Assembly: GCA_905201565.1 (NCBI GenBank)
Contig: CAJKOS010000040.1
Span: 1 to 12,689 of the forward strand
DNA from: an uncultured Erysipelotrichaceae bacterium
GTDB lineage: Bacteria > Bacillota_I > Bacilli_A > Erysipelotrichales > Erysipelotrichaceae
Direction: 5' to 3'
Length of the DNA: 12,689 nucleotides
Shown: positions 1 to 6,462 of the stretch, piece after piece
How the letters are laid out: each line of letters opens with the position of its first letter
How positions within the stretch are numbered: the stretch's first letter is position 1
Position numbers and translations under genes: made by a program
The notes under the pieces: model-generated
The model's input: only the letters and a program-made list of their open reading frames with translations
Told to the model about the DNA's origin: nothing
Database searches by the model: none

Positions 1-1670
1 TGGAGATGCTGACAGAAGAAATGACAGAAGGAAAGACAATCAATGTCGACAGCATTTCTGGTGCTACTGTTACATCTGAAGCACTTGTAGAAGGTGCTCG
101 CGCTGCTCTTGAAAGTGCCGGTGTTAATCCAGATGATTACATGACAGCTGTTGAAGCTGGTGAAGCAGAAGACGTCACAATGGATGCGGATGTCGTTGTC
201 ATCGGTGCCGGTGGTGCAGGTATGACAGCTGCTATTGTTGCGGCTGATGCCGGCAAGGATGTTGTCATTCTCGAAAGCCAGGCAATGGCAGGCGGTAACT
301 CTGTTCGTTCTACTGGCGGTATGAACGCTTCCAAGACAAAGTATCAGGATGAAAATGAATTTGCGGAAGAGAGTGGTGTGGAAAAAACACTTGAAACTGC
401 AAAGAATGACTATGCAGACAATGAAACAATCACTGCTCTTGCTGCAACTGTTCAGGAACAGTGGCATGCTTATCAGGCAAATCCGGAAGGCTATTTTGAT
501 TCCGTTGAACTGATGGAACTTGACACCATGATCGGCGGAAAGGGTATCAATAACCCTGAACTTGTTGCAACACTTGCAGAAAATAGTGCGGACGCCATTG
601 ACTGGCTTTCCAGCATTGGTGCTGAATTGACAAGTGTTGGTGCGTTTGGCGGTGCATCTGTTAAGAGAATTCACCGTCCGGTCAATGAAGAAGGTCAGAC
701 AATCTCTGTTGGATCCTATGTTGTTCCGATTCTTGAAAAGACAGTTGAAGACAGAGGTGTTGAAATTGTCTATGAAGCAACTGCTAATGAGATTCTCATG
801 GAAGATGGCAAGGCTGCCGGTGTTGTCGCAGAGGGTGCTGCAGGCAACACAATCACAGTTAATGCAAGTGCTGTCATCATCGCAACAGGTGGTTTTGGAG
901 CAAACAATGATATGGTCAAGGAACAGAATGCTTCTCTTGACGGTTATGTGACAACTAACGCTCCAGGTGCTCTTGGTCAGGGTATCACCATGGCTACAGC
1001 AGAAGGTATTGATGCGGCTACTGTTGATATGGATCAGATCCAGCTCCATCCAACCGTTCACGTTGAAGGTTCCAATGCTGCTCTTATCACAGAAGGACTT
1101 CGTGGTGACGGTGCAATTCTTGTCAATCAGGAAGGAAAGCGTTTTACAGATGAAGTTGGCACTAGAGATGCTGTCTCTGCTGCTGAAAATGAACAGACAG
1201 GCGGCTATGCATGGCTGATCGTCGACCAGGCAATGGTTGATGCTTCTGCGGTAATCCAGGGCTACATCGACAAGGGTTATGCGCTTGAAGGCGAAACATA
1301 TGAAGAACTCGCTGAGGCTATGGAAACAGATGCTGCAACATTTGCAGAAACAATGGAAACATGGAATGCGGCAGTTGAGTCAAAGTCTGATCCGGAATTC
1401 AACCGCACATCATTTGCTGAACCGCTCAACACTGCTCCATACTATGCAATCAAGGTACAGCCTGGTATTCACCACACGATGGGTGGTCTTGTGATCAACA
1501 CAGCAGCAGAAGTGCTCAATACTTCTGATGAAGTGATTCCTGGCCTCTTCGCAGCAGGCGAGGTTACAGGTGGAATCCATGGCAACAACAGACTTGGTGG
1601 TAATGCTGTCGCAGACTTCATCGTCTTCGGTCGTATTGCTGGTCAGTCTGCAGCAGACTACATTGGTTAA
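1..1670 (+). CDS. Flavin-dependent reductase, fumarate/urocanate reductase family (FMN-binding plus FAD-binding domains), 5' end outside window
   Basis: Seen: the frame is open to the window edge (first full codon at base 3), so the N-terminus is missing. Numbering from the Met at base 6, SGATVTS at residues 18-24 is the end of an FMN_bind domain; by the known flavinylation rule Thr21 would carry covalent FMN added by an ApbE-type transferase. GAGGAG at 67-72 is the FAD Rossmann motif. Family active-site landmarks are present: HRP at 223-225, TRD with Arg387 (the expected proton-donating Arg), HH at 489-490 in HHTMGG, and Arg529 in NNRLGG. Known: such enzymes reduce fumarate, urocanate, cinnamate-like acids or methacrylate, often at the cell surface in anaerobic respiration. 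Inference: the substrate cannot be named from these motifs, and the lost N-terminus probably held the rest of the FMN domain and perhaps a signal peptide. The gene ends at its own terminator, so it is the last of its transcript. Confidence 0.93.
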   Translation, partial: EMLTEEMTEGKTINVDSISGATVTSEALVEGARAALESAGVNPDDYMTAVEAGEAEDVTMDADVVVIGAGGAGMTAAIVAADAGKDVVILESQAMAGGNSVRSTGGMNASKTKYQDENEFAEESGVEKTLETAKNDYADNETITALAATVQEQWHAYQANPEGYFDSVELMELDTMIGGKGINNPELVATLAENSADAIDWLSSIGAELTSVGAFGGASVKRIHRPVNEEGQTISVGSYVVPILEKTVEDRGVEIVYEATANEILMEDGKAAGVVAEGAAGNTITVNASAVIIATGGFGANNDMVKEQNASLDGYVTTNAPGALGQGITMATAEGIDAATVDMDQIQLHPTVHVEGSNAALITEGLRGDGAILVNQEGKRFTDEVGTRDAVSAAENEQTGGYAWLIVDQAMVDASAVIQGYIDKGYALEGETYEELAEAMETDAATFAETMETWNAAVESKSDPEFNRTSFAEPLNTAPYYAIKVQPGIHHTMGGLVINTAAEVLNTSDEVIPGLFAAGEVTGGIHGNNRLGGNAVADFIVFGRIAGQSAADYIG

Positions 1671-1679
1671 TTGAACCTG

Positions 1680-1714
1680 AAGGATTCTGTGCTGATGCAC
1701 AGTTTCCTTTTTTT
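1680..1714 (+). terminator. Rho-independent terminator after the flavin reductase
   Basis: Stem AAGGA-TT-CTGTGC, loop TGAT, then GCACAG-TT-TCCTT, with a TT/TT internal loop, running into seven Ts (1708-1714). It starts 10 nt after the reductase stop codon. Confidence 0.88.
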
Positions 1715-1722
1715 GTTATAAT
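1714..1722 (+). promoter_or_regulatory. Extended -10 promoter directly in the terminator tail
   Basis: TGT followed by TATAAT (1717-1722) is a perfect extended -10 (TGnTATAAT). No convincing -35 is visible, which is usual for extended -10 promoters. The predicted start near 1729 would give a leader of about 23 nt before the small ORF at 1752. Confidence 0.55.
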
Positions 1723-1751
1723 ATAAGCAGATAGAACATATAGGAGATCAT

Positions 1752-1811
1752 ATGAACCCGGCAAGGTATAAGAATGGAGACATCCTGCACAATCATCACC
1801 ATACTTTTTGA
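1752..1811 (+). CDS. Candidate 19-residue His-rich small ORF upstream of a membrane protein
   Basis: Seen: ATG at 1752 preceded by AGGAG (1742-1746) with a 5-nt spacer, 19 codons, stop TGA at 1809-1811. The peptide is MNPARYKNGDILHNHHHTF, with four His in five residues near the end. It sits between a promoter-like extended -10 and the next gene, whose Shine-Dalgarno begins about 10 nt after this stop, so translational coupling is plausible. The His cluster recalls amino-acid-sensing leader peptides or metal-binding peptides. However, no terminator or antiterminator pair lies between it and the next ATG, so a classical attenuator is not supported. Function unknown; it could be an untranslated stretch that happens to have a good ribosome site. 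Confidence 0.4.
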   Translation: MNPARYKNGDILHNHHHTF

Positions 1812-1831
1812 GTAAAACAGGAGGTATTTTC

Positions 1832-2173
1832 ATGAAACGCATCACGCTCTATGTTGGTTATCTTGTACTATGCGTTCTTCTGTATATGTCGGAGCTCTCA
1901 ATTTTATCGACAGCCTTTGCCCAGTTACAATTCACATCTGCCACGATTCTCTATATTGCCGGCAACCTGTTTCTTGTATTCTATCTCTTCTTTCTCAGGG
2001 ATTGTGCTGTGCTATGCAGTGTCAAAGAAAATGGCATTCTGCTTGTTGTGACCCTTGTCATAGCAGCAGTAGTATTCCACTGGTTTCCAACCGGATTTGA
2101 CTATGCGCTGTTTCTTCTTGCGGAAGAACTGTACACAACGGTTACTGGTATCGTGCAGAAAAGGAAGGCATAG
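1832..2173 (+). CDS. Small integral membrane protein, unknown function
   Basis: 113 residues. Seen: the ATG at 1832 is chosen because AGGAGG lies 7 nt upstream; an in-frame TTG at 1808 has no comparable site and overlaps the small ORF. Hydrophobic stretches at about residues 5-24, 37-55 and 68-84 suggest three membrane helices, with a possible fourth short one around 88-100. Charged residues are few and cluster at the N-terminus (KR) and C-terminus (QKRKA), so the C-terminus is probably cytoplasmic. No family motif is recognised. It is preceded by a small His-rich ORF under the same apparent promoter and is closed by its own strong terminator, so it looks like a stand-alone two-cistron unit rather than part of the reductase or aldo/keto reductase operons. 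Confidence 0.72.
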   Translation: MKRITLYVGYLVLCVLLYMSELSILSTAFAQLQFTSATILYIAGNLFLVFYLFFLRDCAVLCSVKENGILLVVTLVIAAVVFHWFPTGFDYALFLLAEELYTTVTGIVQKRKA

Positions 2174-2202
2174 TTTTCTCTGAATAACTGGCATTTTGTT
2201 TC

Positions 2203-2238
2203 GCGCTTTTACGATTTGTAAAAGCGCTTTCTTTTGTT
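2203..2238 (+). terminator. Strong rho-independent terminator after the small membrane protein
   Basis: Perfect 10-bp stem GCGCTTTTAC / GTAAAAGCGC (2203-2212 and 2218-2227) with a 5-nt loop GATTT, followed by TTTCTTTTGTT. Confidence 0.95.
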
Positions 2239-2243
2239 AGAAT
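2216..2243 (+). promoter_or_regulatory. Candidate promoter for the aldo/keto reductase operon, overlapping the terminator
   Basis: Extended -10 TGT-TAGAAT (2235-2243) with a weak -35-like TTGTAA (2216-2221) 16 nt upstream, inside the terminator stem. The predicted start is near 2250, leaving a short leader before the ATG at 2278. Confidence 0.45.
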
Positions 2244-2277
2244 GATTGTTGAAAGGAAATGTGTAGAAAATTGAATC

Positions 2278-3195
2278 ATGAGAACAATTGAAGTACCTGA
2301 AACAGGTAAAGCAGTATCGGTCATTGGCATTGGTTGTATGCGTATTGCGGATATGACAACGGAACAGGCTGATTCATTTATCAGAACTGCACTGGATGCC
2401 GGTGTCAACTTCGTGGATGAAGCGGATATTTATGGTGGAGGAAAGTCAGAAGAAGTTGTTGGCAGTGTTCTGGAGAGAGATCCTTCACTTCGTGACAAAC
2501 TCTTCCTGCAGTCAAAATGTGCAATTCACGATGGCATGTTTGATTTTTCTAAAGACTATATTCTCAAATCAGTAGATGGCATTCTGGAAAGACTGCATAC
2601 AGACCATCTGGATTCTCTTCTTTTACATCGTCCTGATGCATTGATGGAACCAGAAGAAGTGGGTGAGGCATTTGATGAACTGAAGAAGAGCGGCAAGGTG
2701 CTTGCCTTTGGTGTTTCCAATGAGAATCCGTATCAGATGGATTATCTGCAATCCGGTTTGTCTCAAAGACTATGGACGAACCAGGTACAGATGAGTTGCG
2801 CCCATACGGTCATGCTTGATGCTGGTTTCAATGTGGATATGCATAATGATGCTGGTATTATGCGGGATGGAGGTATCATTCCATACTGCCAGAAGAACAA
2901 GATGTCCATACAGGTCTGGTCGCCATTGCAGATGGGTTATTTTGAAGGTGTGTTCCTTGGCAATGAAAAGTACAAGGCATTGAATGAAAAGCTTGTGGAA
3001 ATAGGCAAGAAGTATGGTGTTGGGGCAGATGTCATCGCCTACGCATGGCTGTTGAGAATTCCAGGCAGAATGCAGGTGGTACTTGGAACAACAAAGAGTG
3101 AAAGAGTTGTCAATGCGGCGAAAGCTGCAGATATCACGCTTTCAAGAAGTGAGTGGTATGACATATACCGTGCAGCGGGGAATCAGCTGCCATAA
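2278..3195 (+). CDS. Aldo/keto reductase, YdhF-like
   Basis: 305 residues, full family length. Seen: the tetrad typical of NADPH-dependent aldo/keto reductases is complete: Asp47 and Tyr52 in the DEADIYGGG segment, Lys80 in QSKC, His117 in LLHRP. The HADIYGG-like segment, the LLLHRPD..M...EV motif and the C-terminal QVVLGTTKSERV cofactor-binding segment resemble E. coli YdhF. Known: such enzymes reduce aldehydes or ketones in the cytoplasm; YdhF-type substrates are poorly defined. This Met is the only in-frame start near the conserved N-terminus, although its Shine-Dalgarno is weak (AAAGGA lies more than 20 nt upstream), so initiation may be inefficient. It is the first gene of a four-gene operon with the HAD phosphatase 20 nt downstream. 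The family is firm; the substrate is not. Confidence 0.95.
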   Translation: MRTIEVPETGKAVSVIGIGCMRIADMTTEQADSFIRTALDAGVNFVDEADIYGGGKSEEVVGSVLERDPSLRDKLFLQSKCAIHDGMFDFSKDYILKSVDGILERLHTDHLDSLLLHRPDALMEPEEVGEAFDELKKSGKVLAFGVSNENPYQMDYLQSGLSQRLWTNQVQMSCAHTVMLDAGFNVDMHNDAGIMRDGGIIPYCQKNKMSIQVWSPLQMGYFEGVFLGNEKYKALNEKLVEIGKKYGVGADVIAYAWLLRIPGRMQVVLGTTKSERVVNAAKAADITLSRSEWYDIYRAAGNQLP

Positions 3196-3215
3196 GAAAA
3201 AGGGGGAAGTAAAAA

Positions 3216-4061
3216 ATGAGTAATCGCAAAATTGTATTTCTGGATGTGGATGGAACATTGATCAACTATGAGGCAAAGATGCCGGAAAGTGCTGGAAGAG
3301 CAGTGGATGAAGCACGTGCAAATGGACATAAGGTGTATATTTGCACAGGTTGTTCCAAGGCTGAAATTGCGCAGAGAAAACTGTGTGACCTTGATGGTAT
3401 GATCGGTGGCAATGGCGCTTATGTAGAAGACAATGGTGAAGTTGTCATGCATCAGGGATTAACAAAGGAAGAATGCAAACATATCGTTGACTGGTGTAAT
3501 GAACGCCATCTTGGTTTTTATCTGGAAGCAAACTCCGGTATGTATTGTAATGACTACATGCTTGAGCAGGGACCGGAAGTTATGGTCAAGTATGCGGAAG
3601 GTAAGGGCGCAAGTCCTGAAAAGGCAAAGCTTTCTGCTGACAGTTTTGTCAACAGCTTCATCCATCTTCAGGGTGAAGACCTGTACAGAGACGATGTAAA
3701 CAAGGTCAGCTTCATCCTTTCTTCTTATCAGGACCATCTTGATTCCAAGGTGGAGTTCCCGGAACTTGAGGCAAATACATGGGGTGGTAAGGGAGAACTT
3801 GCCCTCTATGGTGACCTTGGGCCAAAGGGTATTACCAAGAAAAAAGCAATTGAAGTACTGTTAAAACATCTTGGTGCAGACCAGAAGGACACCATTTCCT
3901 TTGGCGATGCAAAGATTGACCTCTCCATGTTTGAACTTTGTGCATATAACGTTGCCATGGGTAATGGCGGACCTGAAATCAAGGCAGCTGCTGATTATGT
4001 CACAGATGATGTTGATAATGATGGCCTTTACAAGGCATTCAAACATATCGGTCTGATCTAA
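3216..4061 (+). CDS. Cof-type HAD-IIB family hydrolase (sugar- or nucleotide-phosphate phosphatase)
   Basis: 281 residues. Seen: motif I DVDGT with nucleophile Asp10 and acid/base Asp12; motif II Thr44 in ICTG; motif III Lys204 in GPKG; motif IV GDAKID with Asp231 and Asp235 for Mg2+. The long insertion between motifs II and III is the C2B cap of the Cof/IIB group. Motif IV reads GDAKID where most relatives have GDxxND; both acidic residues are kept, so activity is expected. AGGGGGAAG precedes the ATG. Known: these cytoplasmic enzymes dephosphorylate a broad set of sugar phosphates, FMN or nucleotides. It lies 20 nt after the aldo/keto reductase and 11 nt before the carboxypeptidase, so it is cotranscribed. 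The neighbours do not define a substrate. Confidence 0.94.
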   Translation: MSNRKIVFLDVDGTLINYEAKMPESAGRAVDEARANGHKVYICTGCSKAEIAQRKLCDLDGMIGGNGAYVEDNGEVVMHQGLTKEECKHIVDWCNERHLGFYLEANSGMYCNDYMLEQGPEVMVKYAEGKGASPEKAKLSADSFVNSFIHLQGEDLYRDDVNKVSFILSSYQDHLDSKVEFPELEANTWGGKGELALYGDLGPKGITKKKAIEVLLKHLGADQKDTISFGDAKIDLSMFELCAYNVAMGNGGPEIKAAADYVTDDVDNDGLYKAFKHIGLI

Positions 4062-4072
4062 GAAAGGAATGT

Positions 4073-5566
4073 ATGAACGAAGAAAAACTTCAGAAATATC
4101 GTGATTGGATTTTCCGTAAATCCGCTTATTCTATGGCACTTGCCATTATTGGCATTGACCAGCAGACAGTTGCACCGCATGGTGGCAGCGCATACCGCGA
4201 TGCAAGATCTGCTTATCTTTCCGGAGAATTGTTTTCCATTGATACAGATCCTTTGATGTTAAGTATTCTCAAAGAATTGAAAGATGATGAAAGTGCTGAT
4301 CCGGATGACAGACGCGCAGCAGAGCTCTATGTCAAAAATGTGGAAGATCAGATGTGTATTCCCAAGGAGGAATATGTCGCATGGCAGAATCTTCTCAATG
4401 AGTCCTATAACATCTGGCTGAAGGCAAAGCAGGAAAACAATTACCAGATCTTTGCGCCAACACTGAAGAAGATTATTGATGGGGCAAAGAAGATCTATGG
4501 TTACCGCAATAGTGAAAGAGCACTCTATGATGAAATGCTCAATGACTTTGAACCCGGCATGACCATGGAACGGTATGATGCATTTTTCGATGCGCTTAAA
4601 GCAAGACTTGTACCACTCATTGAAAAGGTCACAAAGGCAAAGCAGATCAAAACCGATTTCCTGTTTGAAACTTATCCAGTGGAAGAACAGAAGAAATTCA
4701 TGGATGAACTGCTTGCCTATATGCACTTTGACAAGGAATGGGGCTATCAGAATGAAACGGAACATCCTTTTACTTCCTGGACTTGTGAAAATGACTGCCG
4801 GACAACGACAAAGTATCTTCCTAATAATGTCATTTCGGCAATACTTTCCACAGTTCATGAAGTTGGACATGCATATTATGAACATGATTGTGATCCAAAG
4901 TATGATGGCATGATTCTTTCCGAAGGTATTTCGAGTGGTATGCATGAGTCACAATCAAGGCTTTGTGAAAACTACCTGGGAAGAACAAGAGCCTTCTGGG
5001 AATATAACTATCCGATTCTGCAAAAACACTTCCCAAAGCAGCTTGGCAATGTGACACTCGATGATTTTGTGAGTGCCATCAATGTCGCAGAACCATCTTT
5101 TGTAAGAACAGAAGCTGATGAACTGACTTACCCGTTGCATATTCTCATCCGCTATGAAATTGAAAAGGGACTTTTCAATGGGAATCTTTCTACAGATAAC
5201 CTGGATCAGGTTTGGAATGAGATGTATGCTAAGTATCTTGGTGTAGAAGTACCAAATGATAAATGTGGTATTCTGCAGGATGTCCATTGGGCTTCTGGCA
5301 GTTTCGGCTACTTTCCGACTTATGCCTTGGGCAGTGCATTTGCAGCACAGTTTGTGCATGCGATGCGCAAAGAAATCGATGTGGATGAAGCGCTTCGCAC
5401 TAACCACTATGAGGTATGTATCAACTGGCTGAAAGAGCATATTCACAAGTATGGATGCCGGTATGGTGCAGATCAAATCATGCGCATGGCAACTGGTGAG
5501 GATTTCAATGTGAACTATTATCTCGATTATCTCGAAGAAAAGTACACAAAGCTGTATAATCTGTAA
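4073..5566 (+). CDS. Carboxypeptidase, peptidase family M32 (Taq carboxypeptidase type)
   Basis: 497 residues, the usual family length. Seen: all five M32 signatures are present in order: DxRxT at 241-245, HEVGH at 262-266, HESQS at 291-295, [IV]RxxAD at 344-349 and GxxQDxHW at 399-406. His262, His266 and Glu292 would bind the catalytic metal, and Glu263 is the general base; the His-to-Glu spacing of 30 fits the family. Known: M32 enzymes are cytoplasmic metallocarboxypeptidases that remove single C-terminal residues with broad specificity except proline. No signal peptide is seen. AAAGGA lies just upstream of the ATG. The stop codon overlaps the next start by one base (TAATG), so translation is coupled to the xanthine phosphoribosyltransferase. 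Peptide salvage is the likely role. Confidence 0.97.
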   Translation: MNEEKLQKYRDWIFRKSAYSMALAIIGIDQQTVAPHGGSAYRDARSAYLSGELFSIDTDPLMLSILKELKDDESADPDDRRAAELYVKNVEDQMCIPKEEYVAWQNLLNESYNIWLKAKQENNYQIFAPTLKKIIDGAKKIYGYRNSERALYDEMLNDFEPGMTMERYDAFFDALKARLVPLIEKVTKAKQIKTDFLFETYPVEEQKKFMDELLAYMHFDKEWGYQNETEHPFTSWTCENDCRTTTKYLPNNVISAILSTVHEVGHAYYEHDCDPKYDGMILSEGISSGMHESQSRLCENYLGRTRAFWEYNYPILQKHFPKQLGNVTLDDFVSAINVAEPSFVRTEADELTYPLHILIRYEIEKGLFNGNLSTDNLDQVWNEMYAKYLGVEVPNDKCGILQDVHWASGSFGYFPTYALGSAFAAQFVHAMRKEIDVDEALRTNHYEVCINWLKEHIHKYGCRYGADQIMRMATGEDFNVNYYLDYLEEKYTKLYNL

Positions 5567-6141
5567 TGATGAAAAAGCTGGAAGAAAGAATTGTACAGGA
5601 TGGAAGGGTGATTTCTCAAGACATCCTCAAGGTGGATAGCTTCCTCAACCATCAGATTGATCCTGTACTTATGAAGGAAATCGGGGAAGAGTTCTATAGA
5701 TTATTTCAGGATGAAGGCATCACAAAGATATTGACTATCGAAGCAAGCGGTATTGCCATCGCTTCCTTTACTGCCATGGCATTCCATGTGCCGTTTGTGT
5801 TTGCCAAAAAGGCAAAGAGCCTGAATATTGACGGAGATGTGCTGACAAGTACCGTAAAATCCTTTACTTATGGTAAGGAGTATACGATCACTGTCGCAAA
5901 GAGGTTTATCGAACCGGATGATAGAATTCTCATCGTCGATGACTTTCTTGCGAATGGAATGGCTTTACATGGTCTTACAGATATTGTCCATCAGGCAGGT
6001 GCTGTCACTGCAGGAATTGGTATTTGTATCGAGAAGGGATTCCAGCCTGGCGGAGAAGAAATCCGGAAGAAGGGTTATCATCTTGAATCGCTTGCCATCA
6101 TCGACAAAATGGATGAAACAGGTATAACATTCAGACATTGA
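5566..6141 (+). CDS. xpt: Xanthine phosphoribosyltransferase
   Basis: 191 residues. Seen: very close to Bacillus subtilis Xpt in length and sequence, including LKVDSFLNHQIDP near the N-terminus, TIEASGIA, and the PRPP-binding segment VDDFLANG at 124-131 with Asp125 and Asp126. Known: it converts xanthine and PRPP to XMP for purine salvage in the cytoplasm. The start is either the ATG at 5566, which shares its A with the upstream TAA, or the ATG at 5569; the second aligns better with the Bacillus N-terminus. No good Shine-Dalgarno is seen, so expression probably depends on coupling to the M32 gene. In Bacillus xpt is led by a purine riboswitch; none is seen ahead of this operon or gene, so control here differs. 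It is the last gene of the operon. Confidence 0.96.
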   Translation: MMKKLEERIVQDGRVISQDILKVDSFLNHQIDPVLMKEIGEEFYRLFQDEGITKILTIEASGIAIASFTAMAFHVPFVFAKKAKSLNIDGDVLTSTVKSFTYGKEYTITVAKRFIEPDDRILIVDDFLANGMALHGLTDIVHQAGAVTAGIGICIEKGFQPGGEEIRKKGYHLESLAIIDKMDETGITFRH

Positions 6142-6145
6142 AAAT

Positions 6146-6180
6146 AAAGGGGATTTGGGTTTATCAGATCTCCTTTTTCT
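6146..6180 (+). terminator. Rho-independent terminator of the aldo/keto reductase-xpt operon
   Basis: Stem AAAGGGGATTT / AGATCTCCTTT (6146-6156 and 6166-6176, 11 pairs including two G-T wobbles), 9-nt loop, T-run 6174-6178. It begins 5 nt after the xpt stop. Confidence 0.85.
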
Positions 6181-6189
6181 AAGTGCTGG

Positions 6190-6284
6190 CTGATCCATGG
6201 ATTGGCATGGTATATCAGATTGCTTCACAAATCTGAAAAACAGAAATCAGAATGGTGAAGGAGAAGCTGATAGTTATGTGAAGC
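6190..6284 (+). other. Candidate structured noncoding segment with alternative hairpins
   Basis: Within the 282-nt gene-free stretch 6181-6462. Hairpin A pairs CTGATCCATG (6190-6199) with CATGG plus ATCAG (6206-6218), ten pairs with a 3-nt bulge. Hairpin B pairs TCAGATT (6215-6221) with AATCTGA (6230-6236). They share bases, so only one can form. The 8-nt loop of hairpin B, GCTTCACA, is fully complementary to TGTGAAGC at 6277-6284. It resembles no riboswitch class I know. Transcription of this segment is not shown: it follows the operon terminator and precedes the candidate promoter at 6325. A T8 run at 6312-6319 follows a weak 7-bp stem. Confidence 0.3.
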
Positions 6285-6324
6285 TTTATATCTCTTTTGT
6301 ATAGATGTGCGTTTTTTTTGTTGA

Positions 6325-6333
6325 TGGTACAAT
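6325..6333 (+). promoter_or_regulatory. Candidate extended -10 promoter for the lipoprotein-permease pair
   Basis: TGG followed by TACAAT (6328-6333) fits an extended -10 with one mismatch. No clear -35. A classical alternative overlaps it: TTGATG (6321-6326), 17-nt spacer, TATTGT (6344-6349). Either gives a leader of roughly 105-125 nt before the ATG at 6463. Confidence 0.3.
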
Positions 6334-6462
6334 TGGATCATGCTATTGTGTTAACAGGAAGAGATGTTTATTCAAATGATGTTGGTTTCTGCGTGATGCA
6401 TTTGTCTCTATATTAATGCAAGACAACATAACTGCATACGCTGTGTGATGGAGGTATAGATT

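Noticed and set aside
1808..1831. TTG start extending the membrane protein by eight residues
   Set aside because: The ATG at 1832 has a perfect AGGAGG at the right distance, and the extension would contain that ribosome site.
4259..4945. Long minus-strand open frame of 228 codons
   Set aside because: It lies antisense to the M32 carboxypeptidase, which has all five family signatures; the minus-strand protein is Cys/Ile/Phe-rich with no domain, as expected for a shadow frame.
4955..5476. Minus-strand open frame of 173 codons
   Set aside because: Also antisense to the carboxypeptidase, no ribosome site and no recognisable motif.
6364..6396. Ten-codon open frame before the lipoprotein
   Set aside because: The purine-rich stretch abuts the ATG with too little spacing and the peptide is too short and featureless to support.
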